64,000 bases of DNA from Paenibacillus sp. FSL H8-0079 (GTDB taxonomy: Bacteria; Bacillota; Bacilli; Paenibacillales; Paenibacillaceae). The stretch covers positions 1,116,001-1,180,000 of the forward strand of contig NZ_CP150300.1 of assembly GCF_037991315.1 (NCBI RefSeq), read 5' to 3'. Positions 28,045 through 36,328 of this stretch are shown here, piece by piece. Made by a program: the position numbers and the translations under genes. Numbering within the stretch: the first letter of the stretch is position 1; the number at the start of each line of letters is the position of its first letter. Below the pieces are notes generated by a model, which was given only the letters and a program-made list of their open reading frames with translations, was not told where the DNA came from and made no database searches.

Positions 28045-28349
28045 CGTTAAACTGATTACAGATAACTTGGCAGACGAACTGATTGCCCGGATGCAGCATG
28101 CATCCGGGATTTATATTATGACGTCCTTTATTATGCATTCCTGGGTGAAAATACTGGCCCCGCACTTAAGCGGGCGGCGGAGCGTGGGGCGGAAGTACGG
28201 ATGCTTGCAGGAGATTATCTTTACATAACACAGCCAGAAGGATTGCGGGCGCTCTGTGAGGTTGATCCACGAATTGAGACACGTTTGTGGCGAAGTAGGG
28301 GCACTTCTTTTCACCCGAAAGCTTATCTGTTCGATGCCGATTGTACATA
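28028..28349 (+). pseudogene. truncated, frameshifted PLD-like nuclease N-terminal fragment
   Basis: ATG 28028 opens with KLNVKLITDNLADELIARMQ and IYIMTSFIMHS. Around 28159-28161 one base appears to be missing: the next frame continues LKRAAERGAEVRMLAGDY, LYITQPEGLRAL and SFHPKAYLFD, the first HxK motif of PLD-superfamily proteins, then stops at 28347-28349. The missing remainder would normally hold the second motif or a helicase. The end overlaps the convergent MerR gene by 27 bp, so a deletion probably joined the two. Confidence 0.7.
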
Positions 28350-29093
28350 AACCATAATCGCCTGATACAAAAACCTCAAAAAATCCTCATTGCCAAACTG
28401 ATCAAAATAACCCGCATAGCGACGATCCGTCGTATAGGCTACTGCAATACATCTCAGAATCTCATCATCACATACCATGAACTGCTCCAGACAACTCTTC
28501 CATTCACGCACTAACGATTGCACCTCACCAGAATCAGGAGACAGATCCTGGTGCTTCGCCAACTCCCGAAATACCTGCTCCATGTTGACCGAAAACTGGT
28601 GGTAAGCTTGTTCTTGCTCTTCTACAGACAGCTGGCTCACATTAGCTTCAAACTCCTGATATTTCTCGGTATCTCCATATACAAACTTCGCCTCCGATTC
28701 ATATTGCTCTTGAATGGACAGAATGGAAGAATCGTCAAACAGATGAAGATGAGAGAGATCGGTTCCATCCAGATACTCGTCCAATTGGTCGATGATGGTT
28801 TCGAGCTTTTGTTTGCGTTGAACGAGTGTGCTGCGATGCTCTCTTAGGGTATCTTTCTGTTCTTCTTTGGAAAGTTGCATCATGGAGGCAATGTCTTTTA
28901 AGGAGAAATTCATTTCTTTGAACAAGAGAATCATCTGCAGATTCCCCAGTACCTCTTGATCGTAATACCGATAGCCGTTGTCCTCGACTTTGCTTGGTTT
29001 TAAGAGATCCGTTTTATCGTAATAATGTAATGCGCGTTTCGTGATGCCAGTAATCTGAATGATATCTTTAACGGTGAAATAGGGTGTCTTCAT
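28323..29093 (-). CDS. MerR-family regulator with TipAS domain
   Basis: 256 aa from ATG 29093 (AAAGGA upstream on the minus strand). MerR HTH at the N-terminus: YFTVKDIIQITGITKRALHYYDKTDLLKPS, then a dimerisation helix (KEEQKDTLREHRSTLVQRKQKLETIIDQ). The TipAS-type effector domain fills residues about 130-250 (FVYGDTEKYQEF...YHQFSVNMEQVF), which in relatives binds hydrophobic ligands such as thiopeptides. Second gene of a two-gene operon; its start lies 26 bp inside the zincin gene. Probably controls the 19-bp-spacer promoter upstream of the operon. Confidence 0.85.
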   Translation of the reverse strand: MKTPYFTVKDIIQITGITKRALHYYDKTDLLKPSKVEDNGYRYYDQEVLGNLQMILLFKEMNFSLKDIASMMQLSKEEQKDTLREHRSTLVQRKQKLETIIDQLDEYLDGTDLSHLHLFDDSSILSIQEQYESEAKFVYGDTEKYQEFEANVSQLSVEEQEQAYHQFSVNMEQVFRELAKHQDLSPDSGEVQSLVREWKSCLEQFMVCDDEILRCIAVAYTTDRRYAGYFDQFGNEDFLRFLYQAIMVYVQSASNR

Positions 29094-29994
29094 TCCAAAA
29101 TTCCTTTGTTTCAGCAAGGATGACACTTGCCGGAGTGATGGTTGCTTCGGTAATTGGTGTACCTGTTTTGTTCAGATAATATTGGATTAAGTGATAACCG
29201 CAGGCATAGCCAGCCGCATAGGGCAAACCTACGGGCGTGAAGTTTTGCATGATGGCAAGTTCATCGCCGTATAGATAGGGATTAATCTGCTCAAAACCGG
29301 TGACATGCAGCTGGTCTTTCATCTTCGGTTTGATTACTTTATTCAAAGTCTCCATATCCGTTTTAGCTACCCAGGGGCCTAGCAACTCTTCTCCATACAG
29401 GGATGTCGCAAAACTCTCGGCCAGCCCCTCGCTAACAACCATTTCGCCAAGCGTAACATGTTGATCCCACTGGATATGTTGATATCTCACATTATGATTG
29501 CATTCATGAGCTAACACGGATTGAATACGAGGTAGAGTATACCTATTGGGGATCAGGTTCGCAATAATATAACCCGGTATTCCACCATCTCCGCTGATGC
29601 CTTCGTTCATGGTGAGTGAAGGACTGTTCTTATCGCCTAATAAAATCGTGTATAGATATTCGGAGACCGATAGCTCAATCCCGTGATCTGTAAAGGTGGA
29701 TAGACTCCTACGAACAGCTTCATGACACTGTTGCCAAAATGCTTCGGAAGAGATCGCTGCTAACGATTCGTTAATCTCAGGTGTGATATCTGCGGGAGCG
29801 ATATTCATAAAGTTATTCATCATGATCACGTCGAAGCCATTAGGTTCGCTTGATCGAAAAGGGATCTGTTGAATGTTCCATTTGTTCATAAAGGGACTCA
29901 TCATTCGCTCGCGGTATAACTCCAATTTCTCCTCGGGTGCAGCCTGGATGATCTTTTCATAAATTTGATCTGAGCGTAACGCGGTAATTTTCAT
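29068..29994 (-). CDS. DUF2268-type predicted zinc metalloprotease
   Basis: 308 aa from ATG 29994, with AAGGAGAG upstream. HECNH at 163-167 is an HExxH zinc motif within SVLAHECNHNVRYQHI, and VVSEGLAESFATSLYG about 30 residues later supplies the third ligand Glu, as in DUF2268 zincins. No signal peptide, so cytoplasmic. It is first in an operon with a MerR/TipAS regulator. The substrate is unknown. Confidence 0.8.
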   Translation of the reverse strand: MKITALRSDQIYEKIIQAAPEEKLELYRERMMSPFMNKWNIQQIPFRSSEPNGFDVIMMNNFMNIAPADITPEINESLAAISSEAFWQQCHEAVRRSLSTFTDHGIELSVSEYLYTILLGDKNSPSLTMNEGISGDGGIPGYIIANLIPNRYTLPRIQSVLAHECNHNVRYQHIQWDQHVTLGEMVVSEGLAESFATSLYGEELLGPWVAKTDMETLNKVIKPKMKDQLHVTGFEQINPYLYGDELAIMQNFTPVGLPYAAGYACGYHLIQYYLNKTGTPITEATITPASVILAETKEFWNEDTLFHR

Positions 29995-30026
29995 CGTTAA
30001 TCTCTCCTTCATGTAAGCTTGAGATC

Positions 30027-30057
30027 ATTATCAAGTATGACCTTACGTTACAGTCAA
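30027..30057 (-). promoter_or_regulatory. MerR-type promoter with 19-bp spacer and palindromic operator
   Basis: On the minus strand -35 TTGACT (30057-30052) and -10 GATAAT (30032-30027) are separated by 19 bp, the overlong spacing typical of MerR-family targets. The spacer holds an imperfect palindrome at 30038-30056, TGACtgTAacgTAagGTCA read on the minus strand. This is the expected site for the TipAS regulator encoded in the same operon. Confidence 0.75.
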
Positions 30058-30320
30058 GCATTGATGTTACACTGCTGGCTCTCTGAATGATTCTGCATCT
30101 TCATTGCGAATATCAGACCAGACAGGATATAGATCAGGTTTTCATTGATCCCTCCACCAACAAATAACTTCACAAAACGCTTACAAACTTTCAATTCTAC
30201 CCTACCTTTTCCGCTGTGAAGCTGAGATAATGGGAGAGGAATAAGGTATGAAACAGACGCGACAACCATGTTCATCAACAGCCCAAAAATAAAAGCTGCA
30301 TATCCATAGGAGGATTATTA

Positions 30321-31619
30321 ATGACGACACAACCATTGAATCTGATCCAATCCACGGAGGGCCAAGCGTTGCTTGCCCAAATGTATGGACAATCACAAGT
30401 AGAGGAACAGACTGCACGTTACACGAAGCTGAACGCAACGTTCCAAGAATACTTTGGCGCGCAAGAAGGAAGCAAGTTGTTTAGCGCGGCAGGACGTAGT
30501 GAGATTGGAGGCAATCACACGGATCATAACCATGGTAAAGTGCTGGCGGGCAGCATTACGCTGGATACGATTGCAGTGGCAGCACCAACTGCGAAGTCGG
30601 TTATTACGTTTTACTCAGAAGGCTACGACAAGAAATATGTAATCGATCTCACGGATCTCACGCCAAATACAGAAGACGATGGCACAACAGCATTGATTCG
30701 CGGTATGGCTGCGGGATTTGGAGAATTCGGATATAAGGTTGGCGGCTTTCAGGCGTATCTCTCAAGTAACGTGTTCTCGGCATCAGGAGTGAGTTCCTCG
30801 GCCTCATTTGAGATGCTGATCTGTACGATTTTGAATCACTTCTATAATGATGGCGCAATGGATGTTGTCACTTTGGCCAAAATCGGTCAGTATGCGGAGA
30901 ATCATTATTGGAACAAACCTTCCGGTTTGCTGGATCAGATGGCTTGTGCGTACGGGGGACTCATTGCTATTGATTTTGAAAATCCTGCACAGCCGGTCAT
31001 CGAGCCTGTTCAGTGGGATTTCCAACAAAATGGCTACTCATTGGTCATTGTGAATACTGGTGGCAACCACGCTGATCTGACGGAAGATTACGCTGCTGTG
31101 CCGTATGAGATGAGAGCGGTTGCTCAGGCGCTGGGCAGTGAGTATGTTCGGGAAATTACAGCTGACGCCATTTATGCTAACCTCAAGAAGGTTCGTGAAG
31201 CGGCTGGGGATCGTGCCGTGCTGCGTGCACTTCATTTCCTGGAGGAAAACAATCGTGTCGACGGTCAGGTTCAGGCGTTGCGGGATGGACGTTTTGCTGA
31301 TTTCCTGAAACTGATTACGGCGTCCGGTAACTCGTCATGGAAGTGGTTGCAGAATGTATATCAAAGTGGTGCTGTGAAGGAACAAGAGATTGGCATCGCA
31401 CTGGCACTGACCGAGAATTATCTGCAAAACCTGGGTGATGGCGCTTGTCGTATTCATGGTGGTGGATTCGCAGGGGTTATTCTGACGATCCTTCCAAACG
31501 AAAAAGTTGAAGAGTATATGTCTTGGATGCACGGCATGTTGGACACGCCGATTATTGTTGTTAATGTGCGTGCACAAGGTGCAGTATGCCTGAATGCATT
31601 GATCGCTAACGCGAGCTAA
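30321..31619 (+). CDS. galK: galactokinase
   Basis: 432 aa, ATG with TAGGAGGA upstream. GHMP kinase motifs: GRSEIGGNHTDHNHG (58-72, the galactokinase signature with a variant GRxExxGxHTD core), the ATP loop VFSASGVSSSASFE (about 151-164) and motif 3 CRIHGGGFAGV near residue 375. It phosphorylates galactose at C1 in the Leloir pathway in the cytoplasm. No galE or galT is in the window, so it stands alone here. The GH2 enzyme at 12.6 kb could release galactose, but the genes are not linked. Confidence 0.88.
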   Translation: MTTQPLNLIQSTEGQALLAQMYGQSQVEEQTARYTKLNATFQEYFGAQEGSKLFSAAGRSEIGGNHTDHNHGKVLAGSITLDTIAVAAPTAKSVITFYSEGYDKKYVIDLTDLTPNTEDDGTTALIRGMAAGFGEFGYKVGGFQAYLSSNVFSASGVSSSASFEMLICTILNHFYNDGAMDVVTLAKIGQYAENHYWNKPSGLLDQMACAYGGLIAIDFENPAQPVIEPVQWDFQQNGYSLVIVNTGGNHADLTEDYAAVPYEMRAVAQALGSEYVREITADAIYANLKKVREAAGDRAVLRALHFLEENNRVDGQVQALRDGRFADFLKLITASGNSSWKWLQNVYQSGAVKEQEIGIALALTENYLQNLGDGACRIHGGGFAGVILTILPNEKVEEYMSWMHGMLDTPIIVVNVRAQGAVCLNALIANAS

Positions 31620-31656
31620 ACGCAGTCAGATTAATAGTTCTAATATGATTCAACGA

Positions 31657-31684
31657 AGTCCGGGCCATGCCCGGGCTTTTTGGG
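31657..31684 (+). terminator. intrinsic terminator after galK
   Basis: GTCCGGGC pairs with GCCCGGGC around a CAT loop, followed directly by a T-run. Confidence 0.8.
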
Positions 31685-32265
31685 TTTTTCATTTTTTGAA
31701 AAATCTCCAAACCTTGAAGGTCCGTAATGTGTTATTTATATAATGGTTTAGTTAGGTGGGTAGTGTTCATCTGGGTGTCGTTGTGGGTGGAATGAAGATG
31801 TAAACCAGGAGCTGACTGTGGTGGTGTACAGTGAATTACTGTGCCTGCTGCTCGTAATCCAATCGATGAATCAGGAGGGCTTCGTATTTCACGTATATCT
31901 GGTTGGAGTGAGGAGCTAGCATTATGATTGTAGAGGCAGTGATGAGTGTAAAGATGTATACAAAGCGTCGCTGCCTGACAAAGTTATAAACCATTACCTT
32001 CACATATTTATGCAAATTGCTGAAATTATTCTGGTAACAACGTCCTATAATTTATGATGTGTTAGGTTTACTGCCTGAAATGTATAAAGACTTTTTACTC
32101 ATTTCTTATATGTCGTATACACGATTCACAGAAGATGGACTATAATGATTCTACTTCTTTGGGAAAAAGAGGAATGGATTAGGCTGAGGGGCCTTATTAT
32201 TACAAGTGAAAGAGCCATGTATCTTTACAAGGCCCTAAAGTTAGAAAGGTTAAAGTTCTTATAAT
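31685..32265. other. about 580 bp without a recognised gene
   Basis: No open frame here has both a ribosome-binding site and protein-like composition. A 28-codon GTG frame at 32059-32145 and a TTGAAG-N19-TATAAT pair ending at 31744 were seen but are weak. The stretch may be remains of lost genes. Confidence 0.4.
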
Positions 32266-32394
32266 TTACTTAAGAGGTTTGATGTCATCAGGCACTGAGC
32301 CTGTTTTGACTTCATAAGTATCATAATCCACCATTGTAAATATTTCCTGAGTCTTATTTCCTTTTACATACCCCGTCAGTGACACACTTACTTG
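32266..32394 (-). pseudogene. C-terminal remnant of a second copy of the adjacent lipoprotein gene
   Basis: On the minus strand 42 codons read QVSVSLTGYVKGNKTQEIF then TMVDYDTYEVKTGSVPDDIK before a stop at 32268-32266. This aligns throughout with the C-terminus of the intact lipoprotein directly upstream (ISLSGHVENNKETEISILI then DYDTFEVQTAVVPKELL). There is no start codon or signal peptide, and the fragment overlaps the last codons of the intact gene. It is the tail of a tandem duplicate whose front half was deleted. Confidence 0.8.
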
Positions 32395-32720
32395 ATTTTT
32401 TGGTCAAGTAACTCTTTGGGTACAACGGCTGTTTGAACTTCAAACGTGTCATAATCAATGAGGATGGAAATTTCAGTTTCTTTATTATTTTCAACATGAC
32501 CACTCAAACTGATATTGTGACTAAGATCTTTTGGCATAAATTTATGATCAGTGAATTCCACTTCAGTATTATAGTGATCAATAAAGTATTGATGACCCAC
32601 TTGAGTTGCTTCTTCAATAATTTTATCTTGATTCGGCATAGAATTACATCCTCCCAATATAAGGGCTAAGATTATAAGTGTGATAGATACAAATTGAATA
32701 TTTTTAAAAATATTCTTCAA
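32388..32720 (-). CDS. small cystatin-like lipoprotein, possible immunity protein for the lipase toxin
   Basis: 110 aa. Signal peptide with a hydrophobic core VSITLIILALILGG and lipobox LGGC, so it is anchored on the outer face of the membrane. The mature part is a small alpha+beta domain (IIEEATQVGHQYFIDHYN helix, then strands ISLSGHV, EISILIDY, FEVQTAVV) resembling DUF4467/DUF1433 lipoproteins. It is divergent from the lipase gene. In S. aureus the type VII lipase TslA is neutralised by a surface lipoprotein of similar kind; the parallel is an inference. A truncated second copy follows it. Confidence 0.6.
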   Translation of the reverse strand: MKNIFKNIQFVSITLIILALILGGCNSMPNQDKIIEEATQVGHQYFIDHYNTEVEFTDHKFMPKDLSHNISLSGHVENNKETEISILIDYDTFEVQTAVVPKELLDQKIK

Positions 32721-32795
32721 CCTCCTATATATGTGAACTTAACACTTTATAAATATACTTTAACTTTTTAGTTCAGTAAACAGAGAGGAGTTTTT

Positions 32796-33911
32796 ATGGA
32801 TAACTATATAACTGATAAAACATATAAGGAAATTTCGGAACTGGCCTATCTTAATTTAAATGAAGGGGATTACCCTGATACGCTGGATTCAGCTAATTGG
32901 AAAGTGGTTGAGCCAGATGGAGCAAAATTGCACAGAAAGTCTGGGTTCGACGCAATTGTTTTAAAGAATGATCTTACAGATCAGATTGTCATCGGTTATC
33001 GGGGAACGGAACCGGAAGGGAAGTTGACTGATAAAATCGCGGACTGGGAGACGGACGCTTTGGATGTCGTGGGGGGCAGAACAAAAAGGCTTGAAGATGC
33101 CGTAACCGACCCTGAGCGTCATAATATCTTCAAAAATAGTCCATTCAAACTCATGATGGATAATTCAAGTTGGGAAAACAATCAGTTTCATCAAGCTGAA
33201 GAATTGTATGAGGCTGTACAGAAGGCTTATCCTGATTCAGATATTTCGCTAACAGGCCATTCTCTTGGTGGTGGTTTGGCTCAATATGTAGCTGCTCGTC
33301 ATGATGTGTCTGGTATGACGTACAGTGCTCCAAGTGTAATAAATCTGCTGGATGATATAAGTTTGGCTAAGGTGAATGAAGGTCACTTTGACAACAAAAT
33401 GGTTAATGTGGTTCATCCGAGTGATTCTGTAGGAGCTGGTGGAATAAGTGAATATGATAGGCACGTTGGACTTACGGTGTACAAGGGACAGGATTTTGAT
33501 ACCGCTAATGCGATGTATCAGAACTGGAAGTTTCAACTACAGTTAAAGGTTCCTTTTCAACCTCTCGGTGCAGGCTCGCCGATGTTGGTTCATGACGTTG
33601 GAATAGATGTAGATCTGGATAAGCTGTACATTGGAAATATCGTTAGATTATTGGATTCCTTCTCGAAGGACGAAGGCAAGGGGTACCATTCTATGAAGCA
33701 ATATGAATTTGATAAGGATGGCAACTTAATTGGCCCGTTAATTGATCGGAGTACGGGAGAGACGCTTGATATTTCTCCAAGATGGACTGCACATCAGAAA
33801 GCAATGGCTGTGTTCTCTAATGTGATGTCTGGTGCAGTAGCTTCGTTTATATCCGGAGTAGGTAGTTCTGGTGGCGGTAAGATTCAATTAACACCGGAAG
33901 AATTAGCGTAG
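32796..33911 (+). CDS. class 3 lipase-fold protein, probable type VII secreted lipase toxin
   Basis: 371 aa with GAGAGGAG upstream of the ATG and no Sec signal. The alpha/beta-hydrolase domain takes the N-terminal two thirds: DQIVIGYRGTE, the nucleophile elbow TGHSLGGG with Ser156, probable Asp210 in VHPSDSVG and a later histidine (H266 is a candidate). The C-terminal part ends in a Gly/Ser-rich tail. Two small helical genes of the WXG100 kind follow at once and a lipoprotein gene is divergent. That set matches the S. aureus reverse-arranged lipase effector TslA with its small partners and lipoprotein immunity protein. Toxicity and secretion are not shown by sequence alone. Confidence 0.75.
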   Translation: MDNYITDKTYKEISELAYLNLNEGDYPDTLDSANWKVVEPDGAKLHRKSGFDAIVLKNDLTDQIVIGYRGTEPEGKLTDKIADWETDALDVVGGRTKRLEDAVTDPERHNIFKNSPFKLMMDNSSWENNQFHQAEELYEAVQKAYPDSDISLTGHSLGGGLAQYVAARHDVSGMTYSAPSVINLLDDISLAKVNEGHFDNKMVNVVHPSDSVGAGGISEYDRHVGLTVYKGQDFDTANAMYQNWKFQLQLKVPFQPLGAGSPMLVHDVGIDVDLDKLYIGNIVRLLDSFSKDEGKGYHSMKQYEFDKDGNLIGPLIDRSTGETLDISPRWTAHQKAMAVFSNVMSGAVASFISGVGSSGGGKIQLTPEELA

Positions 33912-33923
33912 TCTGCTCGGGAA

Positions 33924-34148
33924 ATGAGACTGAGTTTGAGCGGATTTTCCAACGATGCACAAGCTTCTATTCAGATGTTCCAGACCCATATAGCAACGAG
34001 CGAAAGTCAGTCGTTTACACCGATTGCTTATAATGCAACAGCTACTTTGCAACAAATTAACCGTTGGTACCAGGAATCCATAAGTGAGATTGCAGATTAT
34101 ATTGAACGAAAGAGAGAAGATTTTGTAATCGCTGATCAGCAACAATAA
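33924..34148 (+). CDS. small helical WXG100/DUF5344-like protein, probable secretion partner
   Basis: 74 aa, starting 13 bp after the lipase stop, so probably coupled. Two amphipathic helices flank a turn (MFQTHIATSESQSFTPIAYNAT, then LQQINRWYQESISEIADYIERK). No WxG is present, as in several accessory proteins at LXG and lipase toxin loci. Likely role: binds the C-terminal part of the lipase for targeting to the type VII apparatus. Confidence 0.5.
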   Translation: MRLSLSGFSNDAQASIQMFQTHIATSESQSFTPIAYNATATLQQINRWYQESISEIADYIERKREDFVIADQQQ

Positions 34149-34190
34149 TAATGGGATTTATATAGATAGATTAACAGGAGGAAAGTGGAC

Positions 34191-34487
34191 ATGGGCAGAA
34201 TATCCGTATCCCTGTCGGATTTACGAAGAGCCGTTCAACAATGCGAACAATTGCAGCAACGACTTGTACAACAGGAACAGAAGATGCGTTCGATTCATGG
34301 GAGGTTGCAGCAGGACTGGGTAGGAAGATCGGCAGAGGAGTTAACTTATAAGATGCAGTCTTTTGTAGAGGGAGCATCTGTGAAACTGACTGAACTTGAA
34401 GCTCATAAGGAGGAATTAAAGCGATATATTCGCAAGATGGAGGAAGCAGACAGAGAAGATCAAAGAAATCGCAGCAGGATACAGTGA
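34191..34487 (+). CDS. WXG100-family protein, probable secretion partner of the lipase
   Basis: 98 aa from ATG 34191, nine bases after AGGAGG; GTG 34185 is in frame but too close. A helical hairpin: LSDLRRAVQQCEQLQQRLVQ, then the turn QDWVGRSAEEL carrying WVG (W-x-G), then a long second helix to residue 98. This is the ESAT-6/WXG100 architecture. Third gene of the lipase operon. Confidence 0.7.
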   Translation: MGRISVSLSDLRRAVQQCEQLQQRLVQQEQKMRSIHGRLQQDWVGRSAEELTYKMQSFVEGASVKLTELEAHKEELKRYIRKMEEADREDQRNRSRIQ

Positions 34488-34509
34488 TTGTCTATATCTG
34501 CTCACACGT

Positions 34510-34552
34510 AAATAGTTAGATAGGAAGTAATCTTCCCACCTAACTATTTTTG
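34510..34552. terminator. intrinsic terminator between convergent genes
   Basis: AAATAGTTAG (34510-34519) pairs with CTAACTATTT (34540-34549), with an inner GAAG/CTTC pairing, then TTG. It closes the lipase operon and may serve the opposing lipoprotein gene. Confidence 0.75.
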
Positions 34553-34607
34553 CTTCGTTCATACAATTGTATCGATTGAAGTCACTTGGGTAAGCAGCTA
34601 TTACTAA

Positions 34608-35141
34608 TTAATGTAAATCAGTATTATTCTTGTTCAAAGTTTGAATTTTCTCTTGGATATACTGGTGGTAATCGCGGAAGCTACTGATGTGATGCAAAGA
34701 ATCGGAGTTCTCAGACTGAATCTTAATTTTACCGTCCTGAGGTAAATTTTTCATCTCAGCCACGACGGATTTGGAACCTTGGATATCACGGGACATCTCC
34801 TGAATTTGCTGTAATAATGCTGGATGGCCTTCATGCTGGAGCATTTCGGCGAGGGGTCTCATTTCCTCCAGCTTCTGACTCGACCGTTCAAGCGTGGTCA
34901 TTACTTTGTCTCCATCTGTACTTGCACTAAGTGAAACCATCCGGTGGATATGATCTTTCTCCATACGCTCAAGCGCCTCAAGATGGGAAGCTTCCAGTCG
35001 TTTGGGATCGCTCCAACTCTCCGACCGAACGGTGTTATTCTGTTGCTGGGAAGCATTATTCGCAGTGCCATTACCACAGCCCCATAACAGAGTTGAGCAA
35101 GTTAACACGGCTCCAACGGCGATGAACCTTTTTAACCTCAT
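34608..35141 (-). CDS. lipoprotein of unknown function, mostly helical
   Basis: 177 aa. Signal peptide MRLKRFIAVGAVLTCSTLLWGC with lipobox LWGC. The mature part is charged and helical (LEASHLEALERMEKDHIHRM, LERSSQKLEEMRPLAEMLQH) with probable coiled-coil character. No family was recognised. It converges on the lipase operon through a shared terminator; nothing else ties it to that system. Confidence 0.65.
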   Translation of the reverse strand: MRLKRFIAVGAVLTCSTLLWGCGNGTANNASQQQNNTVRSESWSDPKRLEASHLEALERMEKDHIHRMVSLSASTDGDKVMTTLERSSQKLEEMRPLAEMLQHEGHPALLQQIQEMSRDIQGSKSVVAEMKNLPQDGKIKIQSENSDSLHHISSFRDYHQYIQEKIQTLNKNNTDLH

Positions 35142-35333
35142 ACTGTCACTCCTTCGGTAATTTCCTGAAGGTAGTATGAGCTATATTATCCAAAATCATG
35201 CTTCTTCTCTTCATTTCTTTCCCAGTATGTAATTGGATAACCTTTTAAAATCTCGAGAGTACATATCTTCGCTAATTTTTGTAGCCTGTATTTTCACGCA
35301 CAGTTTCAACGTTATGTAACGAGGTGATGCATT

Positions 35334-35696
35334 ATGAATCTTTATACTAACAACATCTGGCGCTGGACCATCAATCTTCTGTATCCTGCCATTATCTTTG
35401 TCTTCCAAAGTTGGGGACCGATATTGGATTCATGGACGGGTCCAATTTTGTTTGTCGCGCTGTTCTGCTTTCTATGGAGCGATGTAAAAGACATGTTCCT
35501 CTCAACGGGACTGACATGGTTTATGGCCATTCCGTGCTGGTGGTATCTTATCGAGCGCCCGAAACCATCATTCGGTGCGGAGAATTTTGCCGCACATCTA
35601 TGGTTAATTGTACTTATGTACATTTTCTTCGTGCTCATTCCCCAGACGTTAATCTTGACTACTCGGTTGCGGGTAATGAATTATTATAAGAAGTGA
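35334..35696 (+). CDS. small multi-pass membrane protein
   Basis: 120 aa with four hydrophobic segments (about 12-27, 36-48, 56-68 and 86-106), rich in Trp and Phe. No family recognised. It is followed after 47 bp by another membrane protein gene, so the two may form an operon. The 190 bp upstream show no clear promoter. Confidence 0.55.
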   Translation: MNLYTNNIWRWTINLLYPAIIFVFQSWGPILDSWTGPILFVALFCFLWSDVKDMFLSTGLTWFMAIPCWWYLIERPKPSFGAENFAAHLWLIVLMYIFFVLIPQTLILTTRLRVMNYYKK

Positions 35697-35743
35697 ACGT
35701 CAATTTAGAATAGGTGGCCGCAACAAGGATTAGGAGGTAACAT

Positions 35744-36247
35744 ATGAATCGTCTCAAAAGAATCAACAAGCCATACTTCATATTCCTCATCTGGAACGTA
35801 CTCATGATTGGTGCTGTACGAGGGTTAACCTTTCAGCACGAACCCGGCAGAGGGGTGTCTGGCAACGGTAATCTAGGGCTTTTAGTGTTATTTCCATCTC
35901 TTCTGACCTTTCTCATTCTATGTATCTGGACGATGTTTCTATCCAAATGGTGGTTGCATGATCAGCGTCAGCGCTGGGGAGGGAAGATGCATGCCTCAAT
36001 ACCCCTGGTTGCTTTCCTACTGTGTGTGTTGTCAGTCTTTCTGGAGTTACACATCATCAATGACTTACGCATACAACTCAACGGATTTACGAATGATCCG
36101 GATTCCGCAGTGTACCGTTTTGGCTGGCTGAATCAGTACACGAACACCTTGTTTTACAATGTTCCGATCCTGCTGTTCGGTCTGTCTTTTTCAATATTGA
36201 CAGGTTGGCTGATGGAATGGAAATTTCGCAGGACTAGATATGCATGA
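35744..36247 (+). CDS. multi-pass membrane protein
   Basis: 167 aa, ATG with TTAGGAGGT upstream. Hydrophobic segments at about 11-25, 43-65, 85-103 and 137-157. No family recognised. Likely the second gene of a two-gene unit; the bidirectional terminator 28 bp downstream ends it. Confidence 0.6.
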   Translation: MNRLKRINKPYFIFLIWNVLMIGAVRGLTFQHEPGRGVSGNGNLGLLVLFPSLLTFLILCIWTMFLSKWWLHDQRQRWGGKMHASIPLVAFLLCVLSVFLELHIINDLRIQLNGFTNDPDSAVYRFGWLNQYTNTLFYNVPILLFGLSFSILTGWLMEWKFRRTRYA

Positions 36248-36274
36248 TTCGAACTGCAAACGTAATACCTTAGA

Positions 36275-36324
36275 AACTTAAAACCCCTTATCCGTCGGTT
36301 CATACGGGCAAGGGGTTTTAAGTT
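36275..36324. terminator. bidirectional intrinsic terminator
   Basis: AACTTAAAACCCCTT pairs perfectly over 15 bp with AAGGGGTTTTAAGTT. It lies between the membrane protein gene and the end of the germination operon. Confidence 0.85.
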
Positions 36325-36328
36325 CTTG

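Noticed and set aside
31714..31744. TTGAAG ... TATAAT promoter-like pair
   Set aside because: The spacer is 19 bp and no credible gene follows on the plus strand.
32059..32145. 28-codon GTG frame (VLGLLPEMYKDF...)
   Set aside because: Protein-like composition but no ribosome-binding site and a stop just upstream; at best a decayed fragment.
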